A DNA stretch of 64,000 bases from Kitasatospora sp. CB01950 (GCF_001905465.1 NZ_LISX01000003.1:124001-188000); one strand, 5' to 3'; positions 15,569-24,341 are shown, numbered from the stretch's first letter. The notes: a model not told the origin generated them from the letters alone. Translations and numbers: made by a program.

Positions 15569-16141
15569 ATGCCCGCCCCGCTCAGCCAGGAGCAGACCCG
15601 GCAGGACCACGAGAGGCTGCTCGACGCCGCCGAGGCGCTGTTCTACGAGAAGGGCATCCGGGCCGTCGGCATGGACGAGGTCCGGGCCGCCTCCGGACTG
15701 CCGCTCAAGCGCATCTACCGCCTCCACCCCACCAAGGACGACCTGGTGGTCGCCGTGCTGCGCCGCCGCGACACGCGCTGGCGCGGACGGCTCACCGCCG
15801 CCGCCGAGACGCATGCCGACCCCCGGGCCCGGCTGCTGGCCGCGTTCGACTGGCTCGCCGCGTGGTGCGCCGAACCGGGCTTCCGGGGCTGCGCCTGGAT
15901 CAACGCCTTCGGTGAACTGGGCCCCGCCTCGCCGGCCGTGCTCGCCGAGGTCCGCGCCCACAAGGACGCCTTCCACCGCCATCTCGCCGACTGGTCCACC
16001 GCCGCCGGCCTCACCGACCCCGCCCCCGTCCAACTCCTCGCCGAGGGCGCCATCGTCACCGCCGCGATCACCGACACCCCCACCCCGGCACACCGCGCGC
16101 GCACCGCCGTCGAGACGCTGCTGCACGCGGCGGGGCAGTAG
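15569..16141 (+). CDS. TetR-family repressor
   Basis: A 190-residue regulator. The N-terminal helix-turn-helix is at about residues 16-60 (RLLDAAEALFYEKGIRAVGMDEVRAA, then LKRIYRLHPTKDDLV). The C-terminal ligand domain has FRGCAWINAFGELGP, which is common in a branch of TetR proteins controlling neighbouring enzymes. CAGGAG precedes the ATG. With the divergent DUF1348 gene and the two CGTTCTCC operators it forms an autoregulated pair. The ligand is unknown. Confidence 0.9.
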   Translation: MPAPLSQEQTRQDHERLLDAAEALFYEKGIRAVGMDEVRAASGLPLKRIYRLHPTKDDLVVAVLRRRDTRWRGRLTAAAETHADPRARLLAAFDWLAAWCAEPGFRGCAWINAFGELGPASPAVLAEVRAHKDAFHRHLADWSTAAGLTDPAPVQLLAEGAIVTAAITDTPTPAHRARTAVETLLHAAGQ

Positions 16142-16192
16142 CGGGGGCCCGGTGCGACCCCGTCGCGGATCGTGGTCGCGGAATCGGTGGTG

Positions 16193-16208
16193 CGGTATTT
16201 AAATACCG
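16193..16208. promoter_or_regulatory. Palindromic operator 1 upstream of map
   Basis: CGGTATTTAAATACCG is a perfect 16-bp palindrome. A plausible -10 (TAGGGT, 16219-16224) lies 17 bases beyond a -35 position inside it, so a bound protein would block the promoter. Confidence 0.7.
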
Positions 16209-16234
16209 GGTTGGTGCTAGGGTGTCCCCGTTCC

Positions 16235-16254
16235 GCCGGTATTCAAATACCGGC
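16235..16254. promoter_or_regulatory. Palindromic operator 2 upstream of map
   Basis: GCCGGTATTCAAATACCGGC has perfect 9-bp arms around CA and shares the core GGTATT/AATACC with operator 1. Centre-to-centre spacing is 44 bases, about four helical turns. It lies downstream of the putative -10 and 48 bases before the map start. Confidence 0.7.
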
Positions 16255-16302
16255 ATTCTCGTCGAGTGGGCGGCGTGCTGCCGCTGTGCAGGGAGCCGTG
16301 TC

Positions 16303-17070
16303 GTGATCGAGTTCAAGAGTCCGCAGGCGATCGAGAAGATGGCCGTGACCGGGCGGTTCGTGGCGGAGACGCTGGCGGAGCTGTCGGGGCTGGTGGAGCC
16401 CGGGCGGGAGGTGATGGACCTGGAGCACCGGGCCCGGAAGCTGATCGAGAAGCGTGGGGCGGTGTCCTGCTACTGGGACTACGCGCCGTCGTTCGGGCGC
16501 GGGCCGTTCCGCAACGTGATCTGCCTGTCGGTGAACGACGCGGTGCTGCACGGGCAGCCGCACCCCTATGTGCTGCGCGACGGCGACGTGATCAGCCTGG
16601 ACTTCGCGGTGTCGATCGACGGCTGGGTCGCCGACTCCGCCGTCACCGTCGTCGCGGGCACGGCCGCCGAGGAGGACGTCCGGCTGATCGACTCCACCCG
16701 GGCCGCGCTGGACGCCGCCATCGCCGTCGCCGTGCCGGGCAACCGGATCGGCGACATCTCGGCGGCCGTCGCCGAGGTCGGCCACGCGGCCGGCTACCGG
16801 ATCAACACCGACTTCGGCGGCCACGGCCTGGGCCGCACCATGCACGAGGACCCGCACGTCGCCAACGTCGGACGCCCCGGGCGCGGCCTGGAGCTGCGTC
16901 CGGGCCTGACGCTGGCGCTGGAGCCGTGGTGGTGCGCGGGGACGGCGGAGCTGCGGGTGGACCCGGACGGCTGGACGCTGCGGTCGGCGGACGGCTCGCG
17001 CGGCGCGCACTCCGAGCACACCGTGGCGATCACCGAGGACGGGCCGCGCGTGCTCACCGCCCGGTCCTGA
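16303..17070 (+). CDS. map: Methionine aminopeptidase, type I
   Basis: A 255-residue MetAP that removes the initiator methionine from nascent proteins. All five metal ligands are present: Asp100 and Asp111 (SLDFAVSIDGWVAD), His174 (GGHGLG), Glu207 (LALEPW) and Glu238 (HSEHT). There is no N-terminal zinc-finger extension. GGGAG before GTG at 16303 sets the start. The two palindromes upstream suggest specific regulation, unusual for a housekeeping gene and fitting an accessory second MetAP. The stop lies inside a 15-bp tandem repeat. Confidence 0.9.
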   Translation: MIEFKSPQAIEKMAVTGRFVAETLAELSGLVEPGREVMDLEHRARKLIEKRGAVSCYWDYAPSFGRGPFRNVICLSVNDAVLHGQPHPYVLRDGDVISLDFAVSIDGWVADSAVTVVAGTAAEEDVRLIDSTRAALDAAIAVAVPGNRIGDISAAVAEVGHAAGYRINTDFGGHGLGRTMHEDPHVANVGRPGRGLELRPGLTLALEPWWCAGTAELRVDPDGWTLRSADGSRGAHSEHTVAITEDGPRVLTARS

Positions 17071-17089
17071 GGCACCCGGTCCTGAGGCG
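17060..17089. repeat. 15-bp tandem repeat over map stop codon
   Basis: CCCGGTCCTGAGGCA is followed directly by CCCGGTCCTGAGGCG. The first copy contains the map stop codon TGA. Confidence 0.75.
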
Positions 17090-17351
17090 GCAGTTCGGCC
17101 ACGGCGGGTGACCGGAGGATCGACCGACCGTGGCCGTTGTGGCCCGGCCCATAGTCGAACGGCCGGGTGATCGGCGCTCGGTCGCCGCCGGGACACGCAC
17201 CGTGCGCGGCGGGCCGACGAAAGGGCCCGGAACCCGGTGAGGCCGGTCACAGGCCGCGCGGGCCGGGCCCGGAAAATCGCGGGACCACTCGGTGAAAAGC
17301 CCCGATGTACCGCCGGTAACGCGGCTCTGACCTGCACAGACCTTCGAATGC

Positions 17352-17380
17352 TTGGACATCGGCCCAAACGCCCGTAGCTT
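17352..17380 (+). promoter_or_regulatory. Housekeeping-type promoter of rpf gene
   Basis: TTGGAC at 17352-17357 and TAGCTT at 17375-17380 are separated by 17 bases, close to the consensus for the vegetative sigma factor. The transcript would start near 17387, giving a leader of about 200 bases. Confidence 0.65.
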
Positions 17381-17386
17381 CGTAAC

Positions 17387-17585
17387 CAGTGCAGGGCGCA
17401 CTACCCGGGATCACCCGACACCATCGCCCCGGAGCGGCCACCGAGCCGCACCGCACGGGCAGGGTGACCGCGACGGAGAGCACGTCGGCAAGCGACGGCA
17501 CCGTCCGATCCACAAGCGCGAAACAGCAGGCCCGTCAGGGGCTCTGGTTCCGCCTTGCCTGCCCGGGGCATCCGAAAGGAATCGC
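17387..17585 (+). ncRNA. Long structured leader, candidate c-di-AMP riboswitch
   Basis: About 200 untranslated bases lie between the predicted start and the rpf ATG. In Streptomyces, rpfA is known to be controlled by a ydaO-type c-di-AMP riboswitch in such a leader. Blocks resembling parts of that motif are visible (CCGGAGCGGCCACCGAG, GGGTGACCG, and GCCCGTCAG near the 3' end), but the match to consensus by eye is partial. It may instead be another structured leader. Confidence 0.4.
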
Positions 17586-18458
17586 ATGATCTTCCGTAAC
17601 GAGACCGCCGCCGCCAAGACCGCCACCACCACCGCCGCCGAGGGCAGCAGCACCCGCAAGCGCGTCCGTGCCGCCATCGTGGCCGGCTCCGCGTTGGCCG
17701 TTCTGCCGGTGGCCGGACTCGTCACGGCGACCTCGGCCCACGCCGCCGACGTGTCCACCTGGGACAAGGTCGCGCAGTGCGAGTCGACCGGCAACTGGTC
17801 CATCGACTCCGGCAACGGCTTCTACGGCGGCCTGCAGTTCACCTCCTCCACCTGGGCCGCGTACGGCGGCACCGCCTACGCCCCGCAGGCCAACCAGGCC
17901 ACCAAGGCGCAGCAGATCGCCGTCGCCGAGAAGGTCCTCGCCTCCCAGGGCCCCGGCGCCTGGCCGGTGTGCTCCGTCAAGGCCGGTCTGACCAAGGGCG
18001 GCGCCGCTGCCCAGGTCGACACCTCCACCTCGGCGACCACCGCCACCGCGAGCACCGCCACCGCGAACAACGCCGCCACCACGTCCGTGAAGCTCGCTGC
18101 CACGAAGAGCGACGCGGCCTCCACCAACACCACCGCCGGCGACAGCGCGGCCTCGCGTGTGCAGACCCAGACCCCGCAGGTCGTCAAGGCCCAGGGCGCC
18201 ACGTCCGACGCCAGGACGGTCCAGGTCGACAAGGCCCAGATCGACAAGGCCCAGGCCGACAAGGCCCAGGGTGGGAAGTCCTGGACGAAGCACAACGCCA
18301 AGGCCGCCGACGGCAACTACACCGTCAAGTCCGGTGACACCCTGAGCGCGATCGCCGCCGCCAACGGCACCACCGTCGACGCGCTGTTCCAGACCAACGC
18401 GAAGACCATCGGCGCCAGCGCCGACGTCATCTTCCCGGGCCAGGTCCTCTCGGTCTGA
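17586..18458 (+). CDS. rpfA: Resuscitation-promoting factor with LysM domain
   Basis: A 290-residue secreted muralytic enzyme. The signal peptide ends near ATSAHA (residue 53). The Rpf transglycosylase domain (about 55-130) has [13 protein letters not shown] with catalytic Glu66 and [18 protein letters not shown] Thr/Ala-rich linker with VDKAQ-like repeats follows, then a C-terminal LysM (about 244-290, [18 protein letters not shown]) that binds peptidoglycan. It cleaves cell-wall glycan during spore germination. The Rpf-linker-LysM order matches RpfA. A strong hairpin follows the gene. Confidence 0.9.
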   Translation: MIFRNETAAAKTATTTAAEGSSTRKRVRAAIVAGSALAVLPVAGLVTATSAHAADVSTWDKVAQCESTGNWSIDSGNGFYGGLQFTSSTWAAYGGTAYAPQANQATKAQQIAVAEKVLASQGPGAWPVCSVKAGLTKGGAAAQVDTSTSATTATASTATANNAATTSVKLAATKSDAASTNTTAGDSAASRVQTQTPQVVKAQGATSDARTVQVDKAQIDKAQADKAQGGKSWTKHNAKAADGNYTVKSGDTLSAIAAANGTTVDALFQTNAKTIGASADVIFPGQVLSV

Positions 18459-18500
18459 GGCACCTCCGCCTGACCGGTCCGCACCGCCGGACCACGCACA

Positions 18501-18545
18501 CGCCGACGGCCGCCCCCTCATGTCGGGAGGGGGCGGCCGTCGGCG
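18501..18545. terminator. Bidirectional terminator hairpin
   Basis: A perfect 19-bp stem (CGCCGACGGCCGCCCCCTC and its complement) closes a 7-base loop. It lies between the convergent rpf and Imm51 genes and should stop transcription from both sides. Confidence 0.9.
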
Positions 18546-18575
18546 TTCGCGTGCCCGGACACCGGGAGGTGCGGC

Positions 18576-18944
18576 TCAGTCGAACCAGTCGGGGTCGGCG
18601 GAGTCGATCAGCTCGCGCAGCGCCGCCAGGTCGCGGAAGGCGCCGGACAGCAGCACGCCGAGTTCGCGCAGCGCCGCCGCGTCCTCGCCGTACGCCACGA
18701 ACATCCCGGCCTCCGGGTCGTAGCGGAACCGGCCCTCCAGCTGCGGCGCGTGCGTGCGCACCGCCGAGCGGGCCACCGCCTCCCAGCCGTAGCCGCCGTT
18801 CTGCTGACCGGCGGCCTCGAAGACCTCGTCCACCGCGAGCATTCGATCGTCCGTCAGCAGCAGGCAGTACGAGCCGGGCCGGTGGTCGTACTCGAAGAAC
18901 GACAGCGGGGCGTACGTCTCACGATCAGTCTCACGATCAGTCAT
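18576..18944 (-). CDS. Imm51-family immunity protein
   Basis: A 122-residue protein matching the Imm51 family, immunity proteins found beside polymorphic toxins. Characteristic stretches are FFEYDHRPGSYCLLLTDDRML, AVDEVFEAAG, YGWEAVARSAV and FRYDPEAGMFVAYGED. No toxin gene is adjacent, so it is an orphan immunity or a domesticated protein. The start region contains a 12-bp tandem duplication encoding TDRETDRE. Confidence 0.8.
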   Translation of the reverse strand: MTDRETDRETYAPLSFFEYDHRPGSYCLLLTDDRMLAVDEVFEAAGQQNGGYGWEAVARSAVRTHAPQLEGRFRYDPEAGMFVAYGEDAAALRELGVLLSGAFRDLAALRELIDSADPDWFD

Positions 18945-18984
18945 GGCCCGGACGGTACCGGCGGGCACCGACAGTCGGCCGGGG

Positions 18985-19992
18985 CTACTTCCGGTCGTCC
19001 GGCTCCGGGCCCTCGGGTTCGGGCGCGGACGCGGACTCGGGCGGGTCGAACGCGACGTCCACGTGCTGTTCGGGCCGGCGCTCCTCCTGGCGGGCCAGCA
19101 GGGCCAGGACCTCCCGGTCGGGGCCGGTGAGCGGAGGCTGGAGCAGCGAGCGCGGCCACAGGCGGCGGGCCAGGACCACGTTGGTCTCGGCGGCGTAGAC
19201 GGTGATCTGGGACGCCAGGTACAGCCAGGACAGCAGGCCGATCACCGTCGCGAAGAAGCCGTAGACCGCACTGGCGTGCCGCAGTTGGTGCGCGACCAGG
19301 GCCGCGCCGAACGCCTGCAGGACGGTGAACAGCGGGCCCGCGACCAGGCTGCCCGGCACCAGGCGGCGGGTGTGCACCTCCTTGGGGGTGAGGATCCGCA
19401 GGCAGGCGACGAACAGCGCGGAGTTCAGCACCGCCGACAGCAGCAGGCCGCCGATCCGGGCCAGGGTGCCGCCGAGGGTGGTCGAGACCAGCGCGGCGGC
19501 GGCCGTGGTCACCACCAGGCCGAGTCCGAGCGCGAGGAACAGCGCCAGGCAGCGGGCCAGTCGCGGCCAGTAGCCGGGCCGCCGGACGCCCGGCACGTTC
19601 CACACCTCGGCCATCGCGTGCTGCATCACCTGCGCGATGCCAAGCGCGCCGTACAGCAGGCCGAGGATGCCGATGACCAGCGCCAGCCCGCTGCCCTGCA
19701 CGGAGTGCACGTTCTCCCGCAACTGGTCTCCGATGATCGGAAAATCGGCCAGTGCGGAGTTGAGGACCGACTCCTGCGCCTCCGGATGACCGTGCAGCAC
19801 GAAACCCAGCACGGTGGAGAGCAGGAGCAGCAGCGGGATCAGCGACACGAAGCCGTAGTAGGTGATCAGCGCGGCCAGCAGACCGCCCCGGTCGTCGCCG
19901 TACTTCTTGATCACGCCGAAGACCGCCGCCAGCGGCCGGTGCCGCTGCTGGGTGCGGTCGACGGCCCGCAGCGCGCGTTCGATCGGATTCAC
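18985..19992 (-). CDS. YihY/BrkB-family membrane protein
   Basis: A 335-residue inner-membrane protein with about six segments. Family landmarks are KKYGDDRGGLLAALITYYGFVSLIPLLLL, LYGALGIAQVMQHAMAEVWNVP, ALFVACLRILTPKEV, YGFFATVIGLLSWLYLASQITVYAAE. The C-terminal 45 residues are acidic and Pro-rich. These proteins were once called tRNA-processing RNase BN; the role is uncertain, perhaps envelope lipid or solute transport. GGAGG nine bases before GTG supports the start. Confidence 0.88.
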   Translation of the reverse strand: MNPIERALRAVDRTQQRHRPLAAVFGVIKKYGDDRGGLLAALITYYGFVSLIPLLLLLSTVLGFVLHGHPEAQESVLNSALADFPIIGDQLRENVHSVQGSGLALVIGILGLLYGALGIAQVMQHAMAEVWNVPGVRRPGYWPRLARCLALFLALGLGLVVTTAAAALVSTTLGGTLARIGGLLLSAVLNSALFVACLRILTPKEVHTRRLVPGSLVAGPLFTVLQAFGAALVAHQLRHASAVYGFFATVIGLLSWLYLASQITVYAAETNVVLARRLWPRSLLQPPLTGPDREVLALLARQEERRPEQHVDVAFDPPESASAPEPEGPEPDDRK

Positions 19993-20231
19993 TGGCCCGT
20001 CCTCCCTGACCGACCCCAGTGATCGGCTCACCGCGTATGCCCGGCCGCGCCGCACCCATCGCACCCGGACCCGGACCGTCACCCGGGGGTGTGAATCCGC
20101 GCCCGGCGGAAAGGCGGCGTCCCGACCCCGCAAGGGCCCGGAGGCGGCACGACCGGCGGCGTTCCCGCGCGACCACCACCCGCAGGCCCTGCCCAAGGTC
20201 GCGGTCTCCACCGTGCCCGGCCCGGCCCCCG

Positions 20232-20286
20232 GAACGGGGAGTAGACGTTCCCCCGAACGGGGGAGGATCGTCCCCTGTACGGGGGA
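20232..20286. promoter_or_regulatory. ACGGGGGA repeats before membrane-TCS operon
   Basis: GAACGGGGA (ends 20240), GAACGGGGGA (ends 20264) and GTACGGGGGA (ends 20286) recur at 24- and 22-base intervals, on one face of the helix. Two are also half of inverted repeats (TCCCCCGAACGGGGGA and TCCCC...GGGGA). They lie 36-90 bases upstream of the operon and could bind its own response regulator. The rest of 19993-20321 shows no gene. Confidence 0.5.
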
Positions 20287-20321
20287 ATCGGCACACCCCC
20301 GGCGGTTGCGATCGTCGGGGC

Positions 20322-21317
20322 ATGACGACCATACGCACCGCCACAAACCCGAGCCGCCTGCGGACGGCCCTGTGCGCCGGCACGATCGTTGCCACCCTGC
20401 CCTACCTGGCGCTGAAGATCGCCTGGGTCGCCGGCAGCGGCATCGGCGTCCACGGCGACGGCATGCACAGCGGCACCATGATCGGCGCCAACCTCGCCAC
20501 CCTCGGCATGGACGCCGTCGCCGCCGTCCTCGCCCTCGGCCTGGCCCGCCCGTGGGGGCGGCGCATCCCCGGTCGGCTGCTGGTCCTGCCGATGTTCGTC
20601 GCCACCGGCCTGCTCGCCCCGATCGCCTTCGTCGCACCCGTCGCGGCCGTCGTCGGAGCGTTCACCGGCGGCATCTCCTCCAGCAGCGACCCGAGCCAGG
20701 ACTTCATCGAGGGCTGGGTGTTCGCCGTGGTCTACGGCGGCTTCGGCCTGCAGGCGATCGGCCTGGTCGGCGGCTTCGTCCTGCACGCCCGCGAACGGTG
20801 GGCGCCCGTGTTCGCGCTGCGCCTGCGCGACCTGCCCGCCGGCCCGGCCGACGGGGTGCGGCGGCTGATCGTCGCCGCCGTCGCCGTGCTCGGCCTCGTC
20901 CCGGTGGCGATCCAGCTGTCCTGGGCGTTCGGCAGCCACGTCCTGCGGCCCGACGACACCCGCACGGCCGCCCAGTCCCTGGTCCTCGACAGCGGCTACG
21001 CACTGCTCACCGTGGTCGGACTCGTCGGCATGCTCGCGCTGACCTGGCGGCGGCGCGACGGCCGCTCGGCGCGCGGCGCCCTGGTGGCGGCCTGGGTCGG
21101 CACCGGGACGTCGTTCGGCTGGGGCCTGTTCTGGCTGCTCGCCTCGTCCGTCACCACCCCGCTCAGCAAGGGCGCGGACATGCGCGGCCTCGCGCTGGTC
21201 GGCGGCCTGCTGGCGCTGGTCGGCGCGGTGCTCGCGACCGTGCTGGCCCTGCTGGTGGTCGAGGCCGTGGGGGCGTCGGACGACCGCGCCCGCCGCAGTG
21301 GGATGATCCGGGCGTGA
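20322..21317 (+). CDS. Polytopic membrane protein, TCS operon
   Basis: A 331-residue membrane protein with about eight predicted segments, alternating with short Arg-rich loops (for example LVLPMFVATGLLAPIAFVAPVAAVV and LALVGGLLALVGAVLATVLALLVV). I recognise no named family. Its stop overlaps the GTG of the histidine kinase gene (GTGA), so it is translationally coupled to the two-component system and may be a signal input or accessory. Confidence 0.7.
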   Translation: MTTIRTATNPSRLRTALCAGTIVATLPYLALKIAWVAGSGIGVHGDGMHSGTMIGANLATLGMDAVAAVLALGLARPWGRRIPGRLLVLPMFVATGLLAPIAFVAPVAAVVGAFTGGISSSSDPSQDFIEGWVFAVVYGGFGLQAIGLVGGFVLHARERWAPVFALRLRDLPAGPADGVRRLIVAAVAVLGLVPVAIQLSWAFGSHVLRPDDTRTAAQSLVLDSGYALLTVVGLVGMLALTWRRRDGRSARGALVAAWVGTGTSFGWGLFWLLASSVTTPLSKGADMRGLALVGGLLALVGAVLATVLALLVVEAVGASDDRARRSGMIRA

Positions 21318-22573
21318 CGCCACGGGGGGAGGTCCGCCGGGTCGCCCAGGCCCTGTTCGGCCGGGCGGCCCTGCGGCGTTGGGCGCTGCTGATCCTGGGC
21401 GGCGCGATGATGACGCCGTTCTGGTTCGTGACGAACATCGCCCTCGCGCCGCTGTCCCCGACCGGCTCGACCGGCCGCTCGCTGCTGGTCCAGTTCGCGG
21501 CCTACCTCGCGGCGTTGCCGCTGGTCGCCGCGACCGCCGCCGCCGTCCCGTTCGTCCGGCAGCTGGAGACCGCGATCGTCCGCACCCTGCTGCCCGTCGG
21601 CGCCCGCTGGGAACGCCCGGACGAGCCCGCCGCCTCGCGTGGACGGACCGCCCTGTGGGCGGTGCTGCACCTCGGCCTCGGCGCGCCCGTCGCCGGGGCG
21701 ACCATGGCCGTCCCGCCCGCCGTCGTGGTGCTGCTGACGGTCCGCCCGTTCCTGGACGATCCCCCCGGGTGGCTGGGCGTGGTGCCCGCCTGGCTCGGGC
21801 CGCCCGCCGGGGCGCTGCTCGCGGTGCTGCTGCCGACCGCCGCACGGGCGGCCGGCCTGGCCCTCGAACGCTCGGCCCCCGCCCTGCTCGGACCGTCCGC
21901 CGCCGAGCGGCTCGCCGAAGCCGAACGCCACCGCGCCCGACTGGCCGAACGCAACCGTCTGGCACGGGAGTTGCACGACTCCGTCGGCCACGCGCTCGGC
22001 GTCGTCACGCTCCAGGCCGCCGCCGCCGGACGGGTCCTCGACCGCGACCCGGCGTTCGCCCGCAGCGCCCTCGCCGCGATCGAGGAGGCCGCCCGGTCCG
22101 CCGCCGACGAACTCGACCACGTCCTCGGCCTGCTCCGCGAGGAGCACCCCGGCCGCGCCCCCCAACCCGACCTGCGCGACCTCCACCGCCTCGCGGACTC
22201 CGCCCGCGCCGCCGGATCACCCGTCGACCTGACCGTCGGCGACCTCCACGCGATGCCCGCCGTGGTCTCCCGCGAGGCCTACCGGATCGTCCAGGAAGCC
22301 CTCACCAACGCCCTCCGCCACGCCGCCGGATCACCCGTGCAGGTGACCGTCGACGCCGCCGGCGGCGAACTGCGCCTGCTGATCCGCAACCCGATGCCCG
22401 CCACCCGCCGCCCCGGCCGCAGCGGCGGACGCGGCACCCGCGGCATCGCCGAACGCGCCCAACTCCTCGGCGGACACGCCGAATTCGGACCCGAAGACGG
22501 CCACTGGCAGGTGGCCGCCCGGCTGCCCCTCGCCCTCGGCCGGGCCAACGACCGCCCCGGGAGGGACACGTGA
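21314..22573 (+). CDS. Sensor histidine kinase (HisKA_3)
   Basis: A 419-residue NarL-type kinase. The N-terminal half has about four membrane segments. The dimerisation domain carries the phosphoacceptor His221 in ARELHDSVGHALGVV, and the ATPase domain has EALTNALRHAAG (N box) and GRGTRGIAERAQLLGG (G box). It probably phosphorylates the response regulator encoded next, with which it shares a GTGA overlap. The signal is unknown. Confidence 0.9.
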   Translation: MTPRGEVRRVAQALFGRAALRRWALLILGGAMMTPFWFVTNIALAPLSPTGSTGRSLLVQFAAYLAALPLVAATAAAVPFVRQLETAIVRTLLPVGARWERPDEPAASRGRTALWAVLHLGLGAPVAGATMAVPPAVVVLLTVRPFLDDPPGWLGVVPAWLGPPAGALLAVLLPTAARAAGLALERSAPALLGPSAAERLAEAERHRARLAERNRLARELHDSVGHALGVVTLQAAAAGRVLDRDPAFARSALAAIEEAARSAADELDHVLGLLREEHPGRAPQPDLRDLHRLADSARAAGSPVDLTVGDLHAMPAVVSREAYRIVQEALTNALRHAAGSPVQVTVDAAGGELRLLIRNPMPATRRPGRSGGRGTRGIAERAQLLGGHAEFGPEDGHWQVAARLPLALGRANDRPGRDT

Positions 22574-23217
22574 GCACCGCACCGATCCGGGTGCTGATCG
22601 CCGACGACGAACCGCTGGTGCGCTCCGGCCTCGCCGTCATCCTCGGCGCCGAACCGGACATCGACGTGGTCGGCGAGGCCGAGAGCGGCGCCCAGGCCGT
22701 CGCCCTCGCCCGCACCCTCACCCCCGACGTGGTCCTCACCGACGTCCGGATGCCCGCGCTCGACGGCATCCAGGCCGCCCGGCGGATCCTCGACACCGTC
22801 GTCCCCGCCCCGCGCGTCGTCGTCATCACCACCTTCGAGAACGACGACAGCGTCCACGACGCGCTGCTCGCCGGAGCCGCCGGCTTCCTGCTCAAACGCT
22901 CCCGGCCGGAGGCGATCGTGCAGGCCGTCCGGCTCGCCGCGTTCGGCGACACGCTGATGTTCCCCGACTCGGTGCGCGACCTGGCCCTGCACCGGCGCCG
23001 CGCGACCACCCCGTTCCCGCACCCGCTGTCCGAACGCGAACAGGACGTGCTGCGCCTGATGGCCTCCGGCCTCGGCAACGCCGAGATCGCCGCGACGCTG
23101 TTCCTCGGCGCGGAGACCGTCAAGACGCACGTCGCGAACATCCTCACCAAGCTCGGCGCCCGCAACCGCACCCACGCCGTCGTCCTCGCCTACCGCTCCG
23201 GCTTCGTCGCCCCCTGA
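22570..23217 (+). CDS. LuxR/NarL-type response regulator
   Basis: A 215-residue regulator. The receiver domain has acidic residues IADDEPLVRSG, the phosphoacceptor Asp58 in VVLTDVRMP, and the switch Lys in GFLLKRSRPE. The C-terminal GerE helix-turn-helix is LSEREQDVLRLMASGLGNAEIAATLFL followed by VKTHVANILTKLGARNR. It is the third gene of the coupled operon and may bind the ACGGGGGA repeats upstream. Confidence 0.92.
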   Translation: MSTAPIRVLIADDEPLVRSGLAVILGAEPDIDVVGEAESGAQAVALARTLTPDVVLTDVRMPALDGIQAARRILDTVVPAPRVVVITTFENDDSVHDALLAGAAGFLLKRSRPEAIVQAVRLAAFGDTLMFPDSVRDLALHRRRATTPFPHPLSEREQDVLRLMASGLGNAEIAATLFLGAETVKTHVANILTKLGARNRTHAVVLAYRSGFVAP

Positions 23218-23241
23218 CCCGCCCGGGGCGGACCTCGCGGG

Positions 23242-24273
23242 TCAGGGAAGCAGCTCGGGCAGGCCGGCGCGGACGGCGTGCTCGGCGCCGAGGAAGGAGA
23301 CCAGGCCCGCCACGGCGTCGCGGCGCAGCGTCAGGACGGTGAGCGACCAGGCCCGGTGGGGTGCGTCCGGGGCCTCGCCGAGGTAGAACGCCACGGCGGG
23401 TTGGCCGTTGGCGGTGGTGAGGCGGTGGCGCCAGCTCGGGCAGCGGGTGAGGGGGACGGCCACCGCGAAGTCCATGACGGCGGCGCGGCCCGCGTACCAC
23501 TGGGCCAGCGGCGGCATCGACCAGGTGACGTCCTCGGTGAGCAGGGCGACCAGGGCGTCGGCGTCGCCGCGTTCCAGGGCGGTGGCGAAGGAGGACGCGA
23601 TGCCCCGGACGCGCAGGTCGCCGAGGGTGCGCAGGGTCCGCTGCTGGGAGACCTGCGGGAGCTTCGCGGTGAGGGTGCGCCGGGCCCGGGCGAGGGCGGA
23701 GTTCACCGAGGTGGTGGAGGTGTCCATCATGGCGGCGATCTCGTCGGCGGAGAACCCCAGCACGTCGAAGAGGAGCAGCGCGGCCCGCTGGTTGCCCGAC
23801 AGGTGCTGCACGGCCGCGACGAAGGCGAGTTCGACGGCTTCGCGCTGCTCGTAGCGGGCGGCGGGGCCGGCGGGCCCGAGCGGCAGGCCCGCGTCCGGGT
23901 ACGGGCCCAGCCAGGCGACCTCGGTCAGCGGGGCGGCGTCGAGCACCGCGCGGTCGGCGGCCGGGCCGAGGTCGACGGGCAGTGCGCGGCGGCCGCGGCG
24001 GGCGACGGCGTCCAGGCAGGTGCGGGTGGCCACCGTGTACAGCCAGCCGCGCAGCGAACTGCGGCCCTCGAACCCGGAGAGGCCGCGCCAGGCGCGGACC
24101 AGCGCCTCCTGCAGCGCGTCGTCGGCGTCGTGGGTGGAGCCGAGCATGCGGTAGCAGTGCGCGTGCAGTTCGCGGCGCAGCGGCGCGACCAGCCGGGTGA
24201 AGGCGGCGTCGTCGCCGTCGCGGGCCGCCGCCAGGTCGGCGTCGGCGGGGGGTGTGCAGAATTCCTCGCTCAC
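23242..24273 (-). CDS. ECF sigma factor with SnoaL-like tail (SigX5 type)
   Basis: A 343-residue sigma factor of the TIGR02960/SigX5 group. Region 2 (LHAHCYRMLGSTHDADDALQEALVRAWRGL) and region 4 (LSGNQRAALLLFDVLGFSADEIAAMM) are followed by a long C-terminal NTF2/SnoaL-like domain (about 210-340; SSFATALERGDADALVALLTEDVTWSMPP). In such families the C-terminal domain modulates sigma activity instead of a separate anti-sigma factor. It is divergent from the VOC and DinB genes, which it may control. GTG at 24273 follows typical family length. Confidence 0.88.
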   Translation of the reverse strand: MSEEFCTPPADADLAAARDGDDAAFTRLVAPLRRELHAHCYRMLGSTHDADDALQEALVRAWRGLSGFEGRSSLRGWLYTVATRTCLDAVARRGRRALPVDLGPAADRAVLDAAPLTEVAWLGPYPDAGLPLGPAGPAARYEQREAVELAFVAAVQHLSGNQRAALLLFDVLGFSADEIAAMMDTSTTSVNSALARARRTLTAKLPQVSQQRTLRTLGDLRVRGIASSFATALERGDADALVALLTEDVTWSMPPLAQWYAGRAAVMDFAVAVPLTRCPSWRHRLTTANGQPAVAFYLGEAPDAPHRAWSLTVLTLRRDAVAGLVSFLGAEHAVRAGLPELLP

Positions 24274-24341
24274 GGGCGACGATTCTGCCCCACGGCGGAA
24301 GTCACACTCTCGACCCGTGTTTCCGCACCCGAGGAGCAGCC

